In this document: positions 43,641 to 55,195 of the stretch, one piece after another
Numbering within the stretch: the first letter of the stretch is position 1
Layout of the letters: each line of letters begins with the position of its first letter
Origin: Rhizobium sp. R711
Lineage (GTDB): Bacteria > Pseudomonadota > Alphaproteobacteria > Rhizobiales > Rhizobiaceae
DNA length: 64,000 nucleotides
Assembly: GCF_002211365.1 (NCBI RefSeq)
Contig: NZ_LOKZ01000036.1
Location: 124,001-188,000 of the forward strand
Direction: 5' to 3'
Notes under the pieces: generated by a model
The model's database searches: none
What the model was told of the DNA's origin: nothing
The model's input: only the letters and a program-made list of their open reading frames with translations
Made by a program: the position numbers and the translations under genes

Positions 43641-44792
43641 TCAGGCGCCGGCTTGGTAGCCGTAGATCCAGTCGAGATCCGCCGCGAGGCTTTGCGGCGG
43701 TCTTAATGCCAGAACGATATCGCGCCCGATGCGCACCGGCCCGCGGGCGTGATAGGCAAACTGGTTGAATGCACCGCGCTGGCGCAGCCGCGCTATCCGC
43801 GGTGTGCGATGTGCTTCGAACAACCGCAGCGCTTCGGCAACCGGCCGTGTTGCCACGAACATCGCAAGCTCATAGGCGTCCTCGATCGCCATTGCAGCGC
43901 CCTGTGCCGCAAAGGGCATCATTGCATGCGCGGCGTCGCCAATAAGGACGCAATCGCGGCCGTTTTGCCAACGCCCATTTTTCGTTTCATAGAGAGGCCA
44001 GAAGGTGATGTCGCCCGTCCTCGCGAAAAGTTCGGCCACGGCAGGGTGCCACCGGGAAAACCGCGAAAGCAGTTGTTGACGCTGCGCTTCCGTCGGCTGG
44101 CTGGTCCAGTCATGCGATGTGGCGTTGCCGGCAGTGATCGCCACCATATTGAAACTGCTGGTTTCACGGAGCGGATAGCAGACGAGGTGTGCCGCCGGAC
44201 CAAGGAATGCCGAGACGCTCGTGCGTTCAAGAAAGGTGGGCGCGTTTGCCGCGTCTATCGTGAAGCGGTAGGCGATGTTGCCGGAGAAGCGAGGCGAGGG
44301 GCTGCCTTCGATGTCTTCCCGAACCTGCGACCAGACGCCGTCGGCACCAATCAGAAGATCCGCCGGGCGGGATAGGTCCGACAATACCCGGCTCTTGATC
44401 CGCGCTCCCAGATGCAGCTTGCAAAGTGGCTCCTTGGAGACCGCGTCAAGCAGCGCCCGCTGCAAGGTGGAGCGATGGAGGACACCATAGGGCGCGCCCC
44501 ACCGGGCGCGTGCAAATCCACCAGCAGGAACGGCTGCGAGCTGACGCAGCGTGGTTCCGGACATAAGCCGAATGGAATCTGGCTCGAGCCAGGTGTCGGT
44601 CAGGTGCTCGAGGACGCCCAGTTCCGCCAGAATGCGAGAAGCATTCGACGAAATCTGCAGACCTGCCCCGACTTCGGTCAGTTTAGGTGCCTGCTCGAAA
44701 ATCTCGGAACTGATGCCGTGCCGCGCCAGCGCCAGTGCAGTCGTAAGCCCCGCTACGCCCGCGCCGACGATGGCGGCATGTTCTGCCGGCAT
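43641..44792 (-). CDS. FAD-dependent monooxygenase (salicylate hydroxylase-like)
   Basis: A 383-residue class A flavoprotein monooxygenase. It has the FAD motif VGAGVAGLTTALALARHG, the DG motif LLIGADGVWSQVR and the GD motif CVLIGDAAHAMMPFAAQGA. Such enzymes hydroxylate aromatic substrates using NAD(P)H. No aromatic catabolism genes are nearby, so the substrate is open. Its stop codon abuts metC's stop codon on the other strand. Confidence 0.9.
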   Translation of the reverse strand: MPAEHAAIVGAGVAGLTTALALARHGISSEIFEQAPKLTEVGAGLQISSNASRILAELGVLEHLTDTWLEPDSIRLMSGTTLRQLAAVPAGGFARARWGAPYGVLHRSTLQRALLDAVSKEPLCKLHLGARIKSRVLSDLSRPADLLIGADGVWSQVREDIEGSPSPRFSGNIAYRFTIDAANAPTFLERTSVSAFLGPAAHLVCYPLRETSSFNMVAITAGNATSHDWTSQPTEAQRQQLLSRFSRWHPAVAELFARTGDITFWPLYETKNGRWQNGRDCVLIGDAAHAMMPFAAQGAAMAIEDAYELAMFVATRPVAEALRLFEAHRTPRIARLRQRGAFNQFAYHARGPVRIGRDIVLALRPPQSLAADLDWIYGYQAGA

Positions 44793-44817
44793 AGGTTGTC
44801 CGATCTTAGATTGCGTC

Positions 44818-45063
44818 TCAGGCAGCCTTGACGTGGAAAACGCAGCCAGCCGGATTGGTCTGGTTTGCCTTCAGCGCACCATTGAAACGGTAGAGGGTCG
44901 AGCAGTAGGAGCAGACCTTCTCGTTCTCATCGCCCATGTCGATGAAGATGTGCGGATGATCGAACGGAACGGAGGCGCCGGTGCACATGAACTCTTTCAC
45001 ACCGACTTCGATAACGCGGTGTCCGCCGTCGTTCTGGAAGTGGGGAATATTGTGGCCGGCCAT
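44818..45063 (-). CDS. zinc-finger protein, NDUFS6-like (zf-CHCC)
   Basis: An 81-residue protein. Putative zinc ligands are Cys27, His38 (or 36), Cys51 and Cys54 in a CHCC arrangement (VCSYCSTLYRF). This matches the conserved C-terminal domain of the mitochondrial complex I subunit NDUFS6, which alphaproteobacteria carry as a free small protein. It likely helps complex I assembly or is a subunit. GGAGAC precedes the ATG. It precedes the monooxygenase gene by 25 bp. Confidence 0.88.
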   Translation of the reverse strand: MAGHNIPHFQNDGGHRVIEVGVKEFMCTGASVPFDHPHIFIDMGDENEKVCSYCSTLYRFNGALKANQTNPAGCVFHVKAA

Positions 45064-45218
45064 GTTCGTCTCCGAATGCTTTGTAATGTGCGCGGACCTT
45101 ATAGTCCTTCACTGCAAATGTGTAGAGCCAAAGAGTGTCCCGGCGCACAGTTTTTGCAACTGCGAGGGTTTCAGTTCGGTGACCTATAAAATATGGTCCG
45201 GCAAAAAAGGACAGTCCG

Positions 45219-46004
45219 ATGAACTTGAATACGCCCGCTTTTTCCAGCTTCACACATGATGGTCTGAAGCTTGCCTTCTTTGATGAAGGCGATCCGTCCG
45301 GGGCGCCGGTTCTGCTGATCCACGGTTTTGCCTCCAGCGCCAACGTGAACTGGGTTCATCCGGGTTGGCTGAAGACCTTGGGTGATGCGGGTTATCGGGT
45401 CATTGCCATCGACAACCGCGGACACGGCGCAAGTGACAAGCCACGCGACGCCGAGGCCTATCGTCCCTGGCATATGGCGAGCGATGCAATTGCGCTCCTC
45501 GATCACCTCGGGATTTCTGAAGCCAACCTCATCGGTTACTCGATGGGAGCCCGCATTTCCGTCTTCGCGGCACTTGCCCATCCAGACCGGGTCCGCTCTC
45601 TGGTTCTCGGCGGCCTGGGGATCGGCATGACGGATGGGGTCGGCGATTGGGATCCGATTGCGGATGCCTTGTTGGCCCAGTCGCTTGATGATGTCGTCCA
45701 CGATCGCGGACGCATGTTCCGGGCTTTCGCCGATCAGACGAAGAGTGACCGTGAAGCGCTCGCCGCCTGTATCAAGGGATCTCGCGATCTTGTCGCACGG
45801 TCCGACATGACGAAAATCGACGCTCCGACACTGATTGGCGTTGGAACTAAGGACGATATCGCGGGTTCAGCTCAGGAGCTTGCGGCATTGATGCCCCATG
45901 CCCAGGCCCTTGATATTCCTGGCCGCGATCACATGCTGGCCGTGGGAGACCGGGTTTTCAAGAAGGCAGTGCTGGAGTTTTACGCCGAAGTCTCCGGGCG
46001 GTGA
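45219..46004 (+). CDS. alpha/beta hydrolase
   Basis: A 261-residue alpha/beta-fold hydrolase. The oxyanion segment is LIHGFASSANVNWVHPGW. The nucleophile elbow GYSMGA holds the catalytic serine, and the catalytic histidine lies in GRDHMLAVGD. The likely acid is Asp in GTKDDIAG. No signal peptide. It is divergent from the zinc-finger gene. The substrate is not predictable. Confidence 0.9.
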   Translation: MNLNTPAFSSFTHDGLKLAFFDEGDPSGAPVLLIHGFASSANVNWVHPGWLKTLGDAGYRVIAIDNRGHGASDKPRDAEAYRPWHMASDAIALLDHLGISEANLIGYSMGARISVFAALAHPDRVRSLVLGGLGIGMTDGVGDWDPIADALLAQSLDDVVHDRGRMFRAFADQTKSDREALAACIKGSRDLVARSDMTKIDAPTLIGVGTKDDIAGSAQELAALMPHAQALDIPGRDHMLAVGDRVFKKAVLEFYAEVSGR

Positions 46005-46120
46005 TATGGGATTTGTCGTGGCGGTTCGAGGACCGCGGGAACGATTCCCGACGCACCCATTTATGTTAACAGGTTTTTGCCCTATATAGAGCCGATCCTA
46101 CGCATACGAGGAGACCTTTC

Positions 46121-46954
46121 ATGGTCGCAAAGACAGACATTCGCTCTCTTGAGACAGGCAATCCTCTCAAGGTGATGGATCCGATCTGGGACAGCCTGCG
46201 CGACGAAGCGCGCGCTGCCGCAGAAAATGATCCGGTGCTGGCCGCATTTCTCTACTCGACCGTGCTGAATTATCGGTCGCTCGAGGAGTGCGTGATCTAC
46301 CGCATCTGCGAACGTCTCGATCACCCGGACATGCAGGCGATCCTGCTGCGCCAGACCTTCGATCAGATGCTGGACGATTGGCCGGAGTGGAGTGCCATTC
46401 TGCGCGTCGACATCCAGGCGATCTATGATCGCGACCCCGCGTGCCTGCGCTTCATGGAAGCCGTACTCTATTTCAAGGGATTCCACGCGCTGCAGACGCA
46501 CCGCCTGGCGCATTGGCTGCTGAACCGCGGTCGGCGCGATCTGGCGCTCTATCTGCAAAGCAGATCGTCGAGTGTTTTCCAGACCGACATCAATCCCGCG
46601 GCGCGTATCGGCAGGGGCATCTTCCTCGATCATGCCACCGGGCTGGTCGTCGGCGAAACCGCTGTGATCGGCGACAACGTGTCGATCCTTCATGGTGTCA
46701 CGCTCGGTGGTACCGGCAAGGAAGGCTCGGACCGGCATCCGAAGATCGGCAGCGGTGTCCTGATCGGCGCTGGTGCCAAGATTCTCGGTAACATCGAGAT
46801 CGGCTATTGCTCGCGCATTGCCGCAGGCTCTGTCGTGCTGAAGGCGGTGCCGCCTAAGACGACCGTGGCGGGCGTGCCGGCCAAGGTGGTCGGAGAAGCA
46901 GGGTGTTCGGAGCCGTCGCGAATAATGGATCAGGTGATCGGCGCGGATATCTGA
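46121..46954 (+). CDS. cysE: serine O-acetyltransferase
   Basis: A 277-residue enzyme that makes O-acetylserine, the cysteine precursor. An N-terminal helical domain with LRVDIQAIYDRDPA is followed by left-handed hexapeptide repeats (GRGIFLDHATGLVVGETAVIG; GVTLGGTGKEGSDRHPKIG) with active-site His and Asp. GAGGAGA precedes the ATG. Together with metC 2.5 kb away it forms a loose sulfur amino acid neighbourhood, though not an operon. Confidence 0.96.
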   Translation: MVAKTDIRSLETGNPLKVMDPIWDSLRDEARAAAENDPVLAAFLYSTVLNYRSLEECVIYRICERLDHPDMQAILLRQTFDQMLDDWPEWSAILRVDIQAIYDRDPACLRFMEAVLYFKGFHALQTHRLAHWLLNRGRRDLALYLQSRSSSVFQTDINPAARIGRGIFLDHATGLVVGETAVIGDNVSILHGVTLGGTGKEGSDRHPKIGSGVLIGAGAKILGNIEIGYCSRIAAGSVVLKAVPPKTTVAGVPAKVVGEAGCSEPSRIMDQVIGADI

Positions 46955-47081
46955 GCCGCGCGTCACTTAACAGCGTGGCATATCGGCGGGGATAGCGTTC
47001 ATGCGTCCGTCCCCCGTGCCTTTACAGCGCCGTCTTTCCCATGCAAGAAGCGGCCAACCGAGACCGCTCAGGAGATGCAGT

Positions 47082-47285
47082 GTGAAGCCCGAAGAAATCA
47101 AGAAACTCGACGCCTATTTCAAGCGCACGTTCAACCCGCAGGTGATCGTCAAGGCACGCCCGCGAAAGAATGATTCCGCGGAAGTCTATCTCGGCGAAGA
47201 ATTTCTGGGTGTCGTCTATATCGATGACGAGGACGGCGACCGCTCCTACAATTTCTCGATGGCGATCCTCGACGTCGATCTTTGA
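47082..47285 (+). CDS. DUF3126 small protein
   Basis: A 67-residue protein starting at GTG with AGGAG 7 bp upstream. The sequence KPEEIKKLDAYFKRTF and AEVYLGEEFLGVVYIDDEDG match the DUF3126 family, a short acidic protein of unknown role found in Rhizobiales. The frame extends upstream but without a Shine-Dalgarno. It lies 127 bp after cysE. Confidence 0.86.
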   Translation: MKPEEIKKLDAYFKRTFNPQVIVKARPRKNDSAEVYLGEEFLGVVYIDDEDGDRSYNFSMAILDVDL

Positions 47286-47297
47286 TCCGTGATTGAT

Positions 47298-47320
47298 GGG
47301 CGGCTCGTCTTTCGCCGCCC
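47298..47320 (+). terminator. stem-loop after DUF3126 gene
   Basis: GGGCGGC-N9-GCCGCCC begins 13 bp after the stop codon. No T run follows, so it may be a pause or stability element. Confidence 0.45.
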
Positions 47321-47538
47321 GTCTGCCCAGACCGCAACCGCGAGCGGCTGGCTTCTTAAGGCGGGCCGATCGATCGACCTGCAGCGCGGCTCAAGCCTTG
47401 ATCTCGCAAACCTCCGATTGTTTCTTTTCGCAGGGCAATCTTTAGCGGAAAAACAAGCCTCCTTCTCTGGACCACCCCGCCGGATGCTCCATCTCCCCCT
47501 TGAGCATGTGCTCTAGTGTCAATGGAGGAATGCCGAGG

Positions 47539-47943
47539 ATGGGTATTTTCGACAAGATCAAGCATGCGATTTTTGGTGAGGCCGTAGCTGCTCCGGCCAC
47601 TCCGTCCGCCACACCTGCGCCACCGCCGACTGCAGCAGCGCCAAGCGACACGCCAGCATCCCAGCAGGTGTCGGCAGCCGCGGCGGCGATCGATATCGTG
47701 CCGCTATTGGACGCGGCGGTGAAGAAAAGCGGACAGAAACTGGACTGGCGCCACTCGATCGTCGATCTCATGAAGGCTGTCGGCATGGACGCGAGCCTTG
47801 CGGAGCGCAGAGAGCTTGCGACGGAACTTGGCTTCAAAGGCGATCCGCACGACACCGCCACCATGAACATGTTCCTGCACAAGGCGTTGATGAAGCGACT
47901 TGCCGAGAACGGCGGAAAGGTTCCTGCGGAGCTTCTCGATTGA
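47539..47943 (+). CDS. DUF3597 protein
   Basis: A 134-residue protein. It starts MGIFDKIKHAIFGEA, has an Ala/Pro/Thr-rich linker (about 18-50), then a compact C-terminal domain (IDIVPLLDAAVKKSGQKLDW... FKGDPHDTATMN). This layout is diagnostic for DUF3597. It has slight similarity to peptidoglycan- or LysM-type accessory proteins but no known role. The ATG at 47539 is preferred to an upstream in-frame codon. Confidence 0.85.
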   Translation: MGIFDKIKHAIFGEAVAAPATPSATPAPPPTAAAPSDTPASQQVSAAAAAIDIVPLLDAAVKKSGQKLDWRHSIVDLMKAVGMDASLAERRELATELGFKGDPHDTATMNMFLHKALMKRLAENGGKVPAELLD

Positions 47944-48093
47944 GGGCTCTATGCCATCGGCGCCGTGGCGACATTTTTGATAAAGCTTCTGGTTGCGGCG
48001 CTTCTGATATATTTTAGCAAAATCAATTATTCAAATATGACCATCCTGCGCGGCCAAAAGTAAAAGCATCAAGGATGCAATCACGGATTGTTT

Positions 48094-48139
48094 TGCAATG
48101 CACAATACTGCTTGACTATTTGTGCGCCGCAGCTACGCT
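48094..48139 (+). promoter_or_regulatory. phasin promoter with TGCAATGCACAA box
   Basis: TGCAATGCACAA (48094-48105) contains the palindrome TGCAATGCA and fits a consensus I recall for PhaR-type regulators of polyhydroxybutyrate metabolism. Six bp later CTTGAC (48111-48116) and TACGCT (48134-48139) form a -35/-10 pair with 17 bp spacing. The site would allow repression or activation of the phasin. Confidence 0.5.
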
Positions 48140-48174
48140 TCATCCTGCTGCAAAGGCCAAGGAGGATGATGGTC

Positions 48175-48546
48175 ATGTTGAACTTCGATGAAGCGAGCCG
48201 GAAGAGCAAGGAAGCCATGGATACGATGCTGAAGAGCTATTCCGATACCGCCAAAGGCTTTCAGGCAATCGCTGTTGAAGGGGTCGAGTACTCGAAGAAG
48301 TCTTTTCAGGACGCGGTGACGCATTTTGAAAGCCTGTCCGGCGCTCGTAGCCTCGAAGCGGCGTTCGAGTTGCAGACCAACTATGTGAAAAGCGCATACG
48401 AAAGCTTCGTGAGCGAAGCCACCAAGCTCGGCGAAATGTATTCCGATCTCGCCAAGAACGCCTACAAACCATACGAAGCGCCTGTCGTGGCAGCGACCGC
48501 AAAGGCAACGAAAGCCGCTGCAGTTGTCCCGCCCGCCGCGGCGTAA
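48175..48546 (+). CDS. phasin family protein
   Basis: A 123-residue, highly helical, amphipathic protein (MLNFDEASRKSKEAMDTMLKSYSDTAKGF...). It has the phasin pattern SFQDAVTHFESLSGARSLEAA and ends in an Ala/Lys/Pro tail. Phasins coat PHB granules. AAGGAGG at 48159-48165 fits the ATG at 48175 best. Two nearer ATGs are too close. It has its own terminator. With phaC in the same window it supports an active PHB system. Confidence 0.88.
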   Translation: MLNFDEASRKSKEAMDTMLKSYSDTAKGFQAIAVEGVEYSKKSFQDAVTHFESLSGARSLEAAFELQTNYVKSAYESFVSEATKLGEMYSDLAKNAYKPYEAPVVAATAKATKAAAVVPPAAA

Positions 48547-48583
48547 AGATACGCGGCACAGCCCGCATAGCTCTTGAAAAACG

Positions 48584-48622
48584 AAGACCGGCTACGCATC
48601 TGCGGCCGGTCTTTTCTTTTTT
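48584..48622 (+). terminator. Rho-independent terminator after phasin
   Basis: AAGACCGGC-N12-GCCGGTCTT is followed by TTCTTTTTTC. Confidence 0.9.
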
Positions 48623-48806
48623 CACGGTGCCCATCGGCTGCCGTCACCAGTTTTTGTGTCTTTGCGTTGAGACTGGCCGAATTGTGATTGCAGTGTGAAA
48701 CGAGGGGCTTAAAATCGCTCCAGGATGAACTAAGTTAGTATTTCGAATATTCGGCGGAAAAGCAGCCCTCCCATGCCCCGCCGGACCGATCGAGGAATGA
48801 AGGAAA

Positions 48807-49160
48807 ATGATCGCAAAGCCGATCCGGATGCAAAACGATAGCGAAAGGAACGGGGACAACGGAAATCGCGGAACCTCGGTCATCACACGCACCAAACCGA
48901 AGACCAAGAAGCCTAATCTCTACCGCGTGCTACTCTTGAATGACGACTACACTCCCATGGAATTTGTCATTCATATCCTCGAGCGTTTTTTTCAGAAGGA
49001 TCGTGAAAGTGCCACCCGCATTATGCTCCACGTCCACAACCACGGCGTCGGTGAATGCGGAATATTTACATACGAGGTGGCGGAGACGAAGGTGAGTCAG
49101 GTGATGGACTTCGCCCGACAGCACCAGCATCCGCTGCAATGCGTCATGGAAAAGAAGTGA
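48807..49160 (+). CDS. clpS: ATP-dependent Clp protease adaptor ClpS
   Basis: A 117-residue N-degron adaptor. A flexible N-terminal stretch of about 30 residues precedes the folded core YRVLLLNDDYTPMEFVIHIL, with the conserved N-end residue pocket (NDDYTPMEFV) and MLHVHNHGVGECG. It hands N-end rule substrates to ClpA. AAGGAAA precedes the ATG, and an alternative start at 48828 is possible. clpA follows 10 bp later. Confidence 0.95.
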   Translation: MIAKPIRMQNDSERNGDNGNRGTSVITRTKPKTKKPNLYRVLLLNDDYTPMEFVIHILERFFQKDRESATRIMLHVHNHGVGECGIFTYEVAETKVSQVMDFARQHQHPLQCVMEKK

Positions 49161-49170
49161 GGATCTGAAC

Positions 49171-51672
<2,502 letters not shown>

Positions 51673-51680
51673 ACTGAGAA

Positions 51681-51710
51681 AAGGCGGCTGCGACAGCCGC
51701 CTTTTTCTTT
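51681..51710 (+). terminator. Rho-independent terminator after clpA
   Basis: AAGGCGGCTG-CGA-CAGCCGCCTT is followed by TTTCTTT. Confidence 0.93.
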
Positions 51711-51782
51711 GTCCCACTGGAGATCGCTTAGACAATTCTTAAATGAACCGGCTTTATATCGGCTCCAGCAAGGAGCCTCACG

Positions 51783-52727
51783 ATGGCGTTTCTGCCGGCT
51801 GAACGTTTCATCATTTTGATCATCGCGACGTTGGCGCTGCTTGATGTCGGCCTGTTGTTATTGAAGGGCGTTGGCATCGACGTTGCCGGATATGCGAGCC
51901 TCGTCGCTTGCGGGGCGTTCCTGCTTGCACTTGGCCAATTCTATCGCCAGGTCCGCCGCAACGAACGGATTGCCGTGACGGCCACTGCCGCCGGTCTCTT
52001 CGTGCTGTTCACGATTGCCGGCTCGGTATTCAACTATCTGCTCCTGCCGCTGCGGTTCCAGTTTATCGATCCCGCTCTTGGCCGGTTTGATGAAGCGCTG
52101 GGTTTTCATTGGCCTGCCTTCGTGACGTGGGCTTCCCAATATCCACGCACGGGAATGCTGCTGAGGGTGGTTTATGCATCGTCACTGCCGCAGTTGCTTG
52201 CCATTCTGCTGATCCTGGGCTTTAGCGGGCACATGAGGCTGCTTCATCACTTTCTGATGACTGGCGTTGTGGGAGCGCTGTTGGCAATCATTTTCTGGTC
52301 CTTCTTGCCGTCGTTTGGCGCCTCCGCGATCTACCAGTTGCCACCCGAGGTGACCGAGGCCGTTCCACTTGCCGTGGGGCCTGACTATAATGCTAAGGTT
52401 GTCGAACTGGGACGCAACGGCGTGACCTATTTGACGCCCAGAAATGTTCTCGGTCTGATTGGATTTCCGTCATTCCACACGGTCATGGCAGCCATGTCCG
52501 CATGCTTCATGATCCGTCGCGGGGCGCTCGCCGCACCGTTCCTCGTTTTGAATACACTAATGGTGCCCGCCGTCCTGATACAGGGTGGGCACCATTTTAT
52601 TGACGTGTTCGGAGGTTTGCTGGCCTTCGCCCTTGCGTACATGCTCGCCAATGCCGCACTCCGCCAATTTGAAAAGGTGCAACAGCGTCAGCCCGACGAT
52701 CGCACGTTGACCGCTGGCAACGCCTGA
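51783..52727 (+). CDS. PAP2-family membrane phosphatase
   Basis: A 314-residue protein with about seven hydrophobic helices. The phosphatase motifs are GFPSFHTVMAA (catalytic His) and, further on, GGHHFIDVFGG with the second His and Asp. This is the PAP2_3/inositol-phosphorylceramide-synthase-like arrangement, so lipid phosphate turnover is likely. AGGAG precedes the ATG. It ends directly against the convergent HIT gene. Confidence 0.88.
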   Translation: MAFLPAERFIILIIATLALLDVGLLLLKGVGIDVAGYASLVACGAFLLALGQFYRQVRRNERIAVTATAAGLFVLFTIAGSVFNYLLLPLRFQFIDPALGRFDEALGFHWPAFVTWASQYPRTGMLLRVVYASSLPQLLAILLILGFSGHMRLLHHFLMTGVVGALLAIIFWSFLPSFGASAIYQLPPEVTEAVPLAVGPDYNAKVVELGRNGVTYLTPRNVLGLIGFPSFHTVMAAMSACFMIRRGALAAPFLVLNTLMVPAVLIQGGHHFIDVFGGLLAFALAYMLANAALRQFEKVQQRQPDDRTLTAGNA

Positions 52728-53153
52728 TCAAAGCTCGGCTCTGATCTTCTCTGCGTTCGCAGCAAGCACTGCATTGTTTTCCATCTGGCCCGAATGCGGG
52801 CGCAGCGCCATGCCTTCGTAACGCGGAATGACATGGAAGTGCAGGTGAAAAACGGTCTGGCCAGCGGCAGGCTCGTTGAACTGGCAGACGAAGACGCCAT
52901 CGGCCTCGAAGGCTTCCTTGACCGCTTTGGCGATCTTCTGGACGACGGGAATCGTCTTGGCGAGAGCTGTCGGGTCCGCATCGAGTAGGTTGCGCGACGC
53001 CGCCTTGGGAACAACAAGCACGTGACCAGGTGCTTGAGGCATCACGTCCATGAAGGCGACAGTGTCGTTGTCTTCGTAAATGCGGTGCGAGGGGATTTCG
53101 CCGCGCAGGATCTTGGCGAAAATGTTGTTGTTGTCGTAGGCGGCGCTGGTCAT
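52728..53153 (-). CDS. HIT-family nucleotide-binding protein
   Basis: A 141-residue histidine triad protein, probably hydrolysing nucleoside phosphoramidates or dinucleotides. HIT motif HLHFHV lies after QTVF. The N-terminal core is NIFAKILRGEIPSHRIYEDN. The start at 53153 follows GAGGAG. A longer version is possible but lacks family sequence. Its stop abuts that of the PAP2 gene. Confidence 0.93.
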   Translation of the reverse strand: MTSAAYDNNNIFAKILRGEIPSHRIYEDNDTVAFMDVMPQAPGHVLVVPKAASRNLLDADPTALAKTIPVVQKIAKAVKEAFEADGVFVCQFNEPAAGQTVFHLHFHVIPRYEGMALRPHSGQMENNAVLAANAEKIRAEL

Positions 53154-53206
53154 ACAAAATCTCCTCGTTGCTCTTGTGACCGCGTAGCGCGGCAGGGGCG
53201 AGAGCG

Positions 53207-54397
53207 TCAATCCTCCTGCTGGCGCTCGCCCTTTCGAAACGGGCTGTGCTCCGTCAAGATCTCGTTCATGTGCTCGACGTCGTCGCGCTCCCGCTCGAGA
53301 TAGTCGGCAATCGCCCGGCGCAGACCGGCATGTGCAACATAGTGCGCTGAGTGGGTTGTCACCGGCAGGTAACCTCGTGCCAGCTTGTGTTCACCCTGCG
53401 CGCCGGCTTCCACTCGCTTGAGGCCTCTTTCAAGGGCAAAGTCGATCGCCTGATGGTAGCAGACTTCGAAATGCAGGTATGGGTGGTCCTCGATGCAGCC
53501 CCAATGGCGGCCGTAGAGCGCATCACCACCGATGAAGTTGATCGCACCGGCAATATAGCGCCCGTCACGCTTTGCCATGATGAGCAGGATGTCGTCGGGC
53601 ATGCGCTCGCCGATCAGCGAGTAGAACTTGCGCGTCAGGTAGGGTCGGCCCCATTTTCTGCCGCCCGTGTCCATGTAGAACTCGAAGAACTGGTCCCATA
53701 CCCGTTCAGTCAGATCGCGACCGGTCAGCCAATCGACGCTGATGCCATGTTCGAGGGCGGTGCGGCGTTCCTTGCGAAGCGCCTTGCGCTTGCGCGACGC
53801 GAGCGTTTCCAGAAATTCCTCGTGATTGGCGTAACCTTCGTTGACGAAGTGGAACTGCTGATCCGTCCTATGAAGGTAGTCCTCGCCTTCAAAGATGCCG
53901 ATTTCGTCCTCGGGTACGAACGTAATATGAGCGGAAGAGACGCCAAGCCGGCGCACGACTTCCTTGAGACTCTCGGCTATGGCGTGCTGGATCGGGAGGC
54001 GCTGCAAACCTTCGGCGACAAGCAGACGCGGGCCGGTCGCGGGCGTAAAGGGAATGGAGCATTGGAGCTTCGGATAGTAGCGTCCGCCGGCTCGCTCGAA
54101 GGCATCGGCCCAGCCGTGGTCGAAAACATATTCGCCCTGGCTATGGTTCTTGAGATAACCGGGCAGGGCGCCGATGAGCTCGCCTTTGTCCGTTTCCAAC
54201 AGAAGATGGTGGCCCATCCAGCCGGATTGCGCCGTCGCCGATCCCGATTCTTCCAGCGAGGACAGGAAAGCATGCGACACGAACGGATTATAGGCGAGCG
54301 CGCCGCCTTTTGGGGAGGTCCCGGAAAGCAGCGACCAGCTCTCCGGGGAAATCGCGGTAAAGGACCGCTCGATGCGGATTGAAAGTTCGTCTGTCAT
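53207..54397 (-). CDS. GNAT/FemAB-like acyltransferase (COG3146 type)
   Basis: A 396-residue protein of the DUF482/COG3146 family, a duplicated GNAT fold related to FemAB peptidoglycan aminoacyltransferases. Marked segments are SLEESGSATAQSGWMGHHLL at the N-terminus and RKWGRPYLTRKFYSLIGE, GRHWGCIEDHPYLHFEVCYHQ and GLKRVEAGAQGEHK in the second half. The function is unproven. It lies 53 bp upstream of the HIT gene and 78 bp downstream of the GDPD gene, in one likely operon. Confidence 0.87.
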   Translation of the reverse strand: MTDELSIRIERSFTAISPESWSLLSGTSPKGGALAYNPFVSHAFLSSLEESGSATAQSGWMGHHLLLETDKGELIGALPGYLKNHSQGEYVFDHGWADAFERAGGRYYPKLQCSIPFTPATGPRLLVAEGLQRLPIQHAIAESLKEVVRRLGVSSAHITFVPEDEIGIFEGEDYLHRTDQQFHFVNEGYANHEEFLETLASRKRKALRKERRTALEHGISVDWLTGRDLTERVWDQFFEFYMDTGGRKWGRPYLTRKFYSLIGERMPDDILLIMAKRDGRYIAGAINFIGGDALYGRHWGCIEDHPYLHFEVCYHQAIDFALERGLKRVEAGAQGEHKLARGYLPVTTHSAHYVAHAGLRRAIADYLERERDDVEHMNEILTEHSPFRKGERQQED

Positions 54398-54475
54398 GGA
54401 GCGAATGCGAGACCGTTTGGGAGGAGAATAGGGCTCATCGACAGTCTGCGCATGATCTTGTCCAAAAAGCGAGCG

Positions 54476-55195
54476 TCAAGCCGAAACGCGCGGATCGAAT
54501 CCCTCGAATGTCATCTGGTCGGCATTCTCGAAGGTGTGCTTTCGCGCCTTTTCATCGCGCACGGTCCAGGTGATGACGACGACACCCTTTTCGCGCTGCG
54601 CTGTGATGAAGGGGTTAGGCAGATCGGCAAAGAAATAGGAGATGAAGTCGAGGCCGAGTTCCATGGCCTTTTCGTGGACTTCGAACTCTTGCGGCTTGTT
54701 GCCGCCCGCCGTCAGCCCAAGCGGATAGGGGGCATTAAGCGCCTTCAGATCGCGAAGCAGCCAGTGGTCGAAGCTCATCAGGGCAACCTTGCCTTCATAG
54801 CCTTCAAGCACTTCGAGAACTGCTTCCGCAAATCCCTCGTCGTCGGCCTCGCGGCCTTTCAGCTCGATAACCAGCGGAACCCGGCCTTTTACCAGATCCA
54901 GCAGCTGCCGCAACGTGGGGATCTTGTCGGCCGTTCCGCCGACGGAGATGAGGCCGAGTTCTTGTGACGTCCGCTCGCGCACGTCACCCTTGAGATTGCA
55001 GAGGCGTTCCAGATCCTCGTCGTGGAAGACAACAGGTACGCCATCGGACGCATAATGCAGGTCGCATTCGATCGCGAAGCCTGCTTCGACCGCGCGGGAA
55101 AAGGCGGAGAGCGTGTTTTCCCACACCGCCTTGTTGAGGTCATGGTAGCCGCGGTGGGCGACGGGCTGTTCCTTGAGCCATGCAGCCGCGGTCAT
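54476..55195 (-). CDS. glycerophosphodiester phosphodiesterase family protein
   Basis: A 239-residue TIM-barrel hydrolase. Catalytic-site segments are AHRGYHD (His-Arg), AIECDLHYASDGVPVVFHDEDL (Glu-x-Asp and His) and LVIELKG. It cleaves glycerophosphodiesters to glycerol 3-phosphate and alcohol. No signal peptide is present, so it acts in the cytoplasm. Its ATG overlaps the TGA of the RidA gene (TGATG), which indicates coupled translation. Confidence 0.93.
   Translation of the reverse strand: MTAAAWLKEQPVAHRGYHDLNKAVWENTLSAFSRAVEAGFAIECDLHYASDGVPVVFHDEDLERLCNLKGDVRERTSQELGLISVGGTADKIPTLRQLLDLVKGRVPLVIELKGREADDEGFAEAVLEVLEGYEGKVALMSFDHWLLRDLKALNAPYPLGLTAGGNKPQEFEVHEKAMELGLDFISYFFADLPNPFITAQREKGVVVITWTVRDEKARKHTFENADQMTFEGFDPRVSA

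Noticed and set aside
53351..54382. 343-codon plus-strand frame opposite the GNAT/FemAB-like gene
   Set aside because: The opposite strand has the family motifs. This frame has none.
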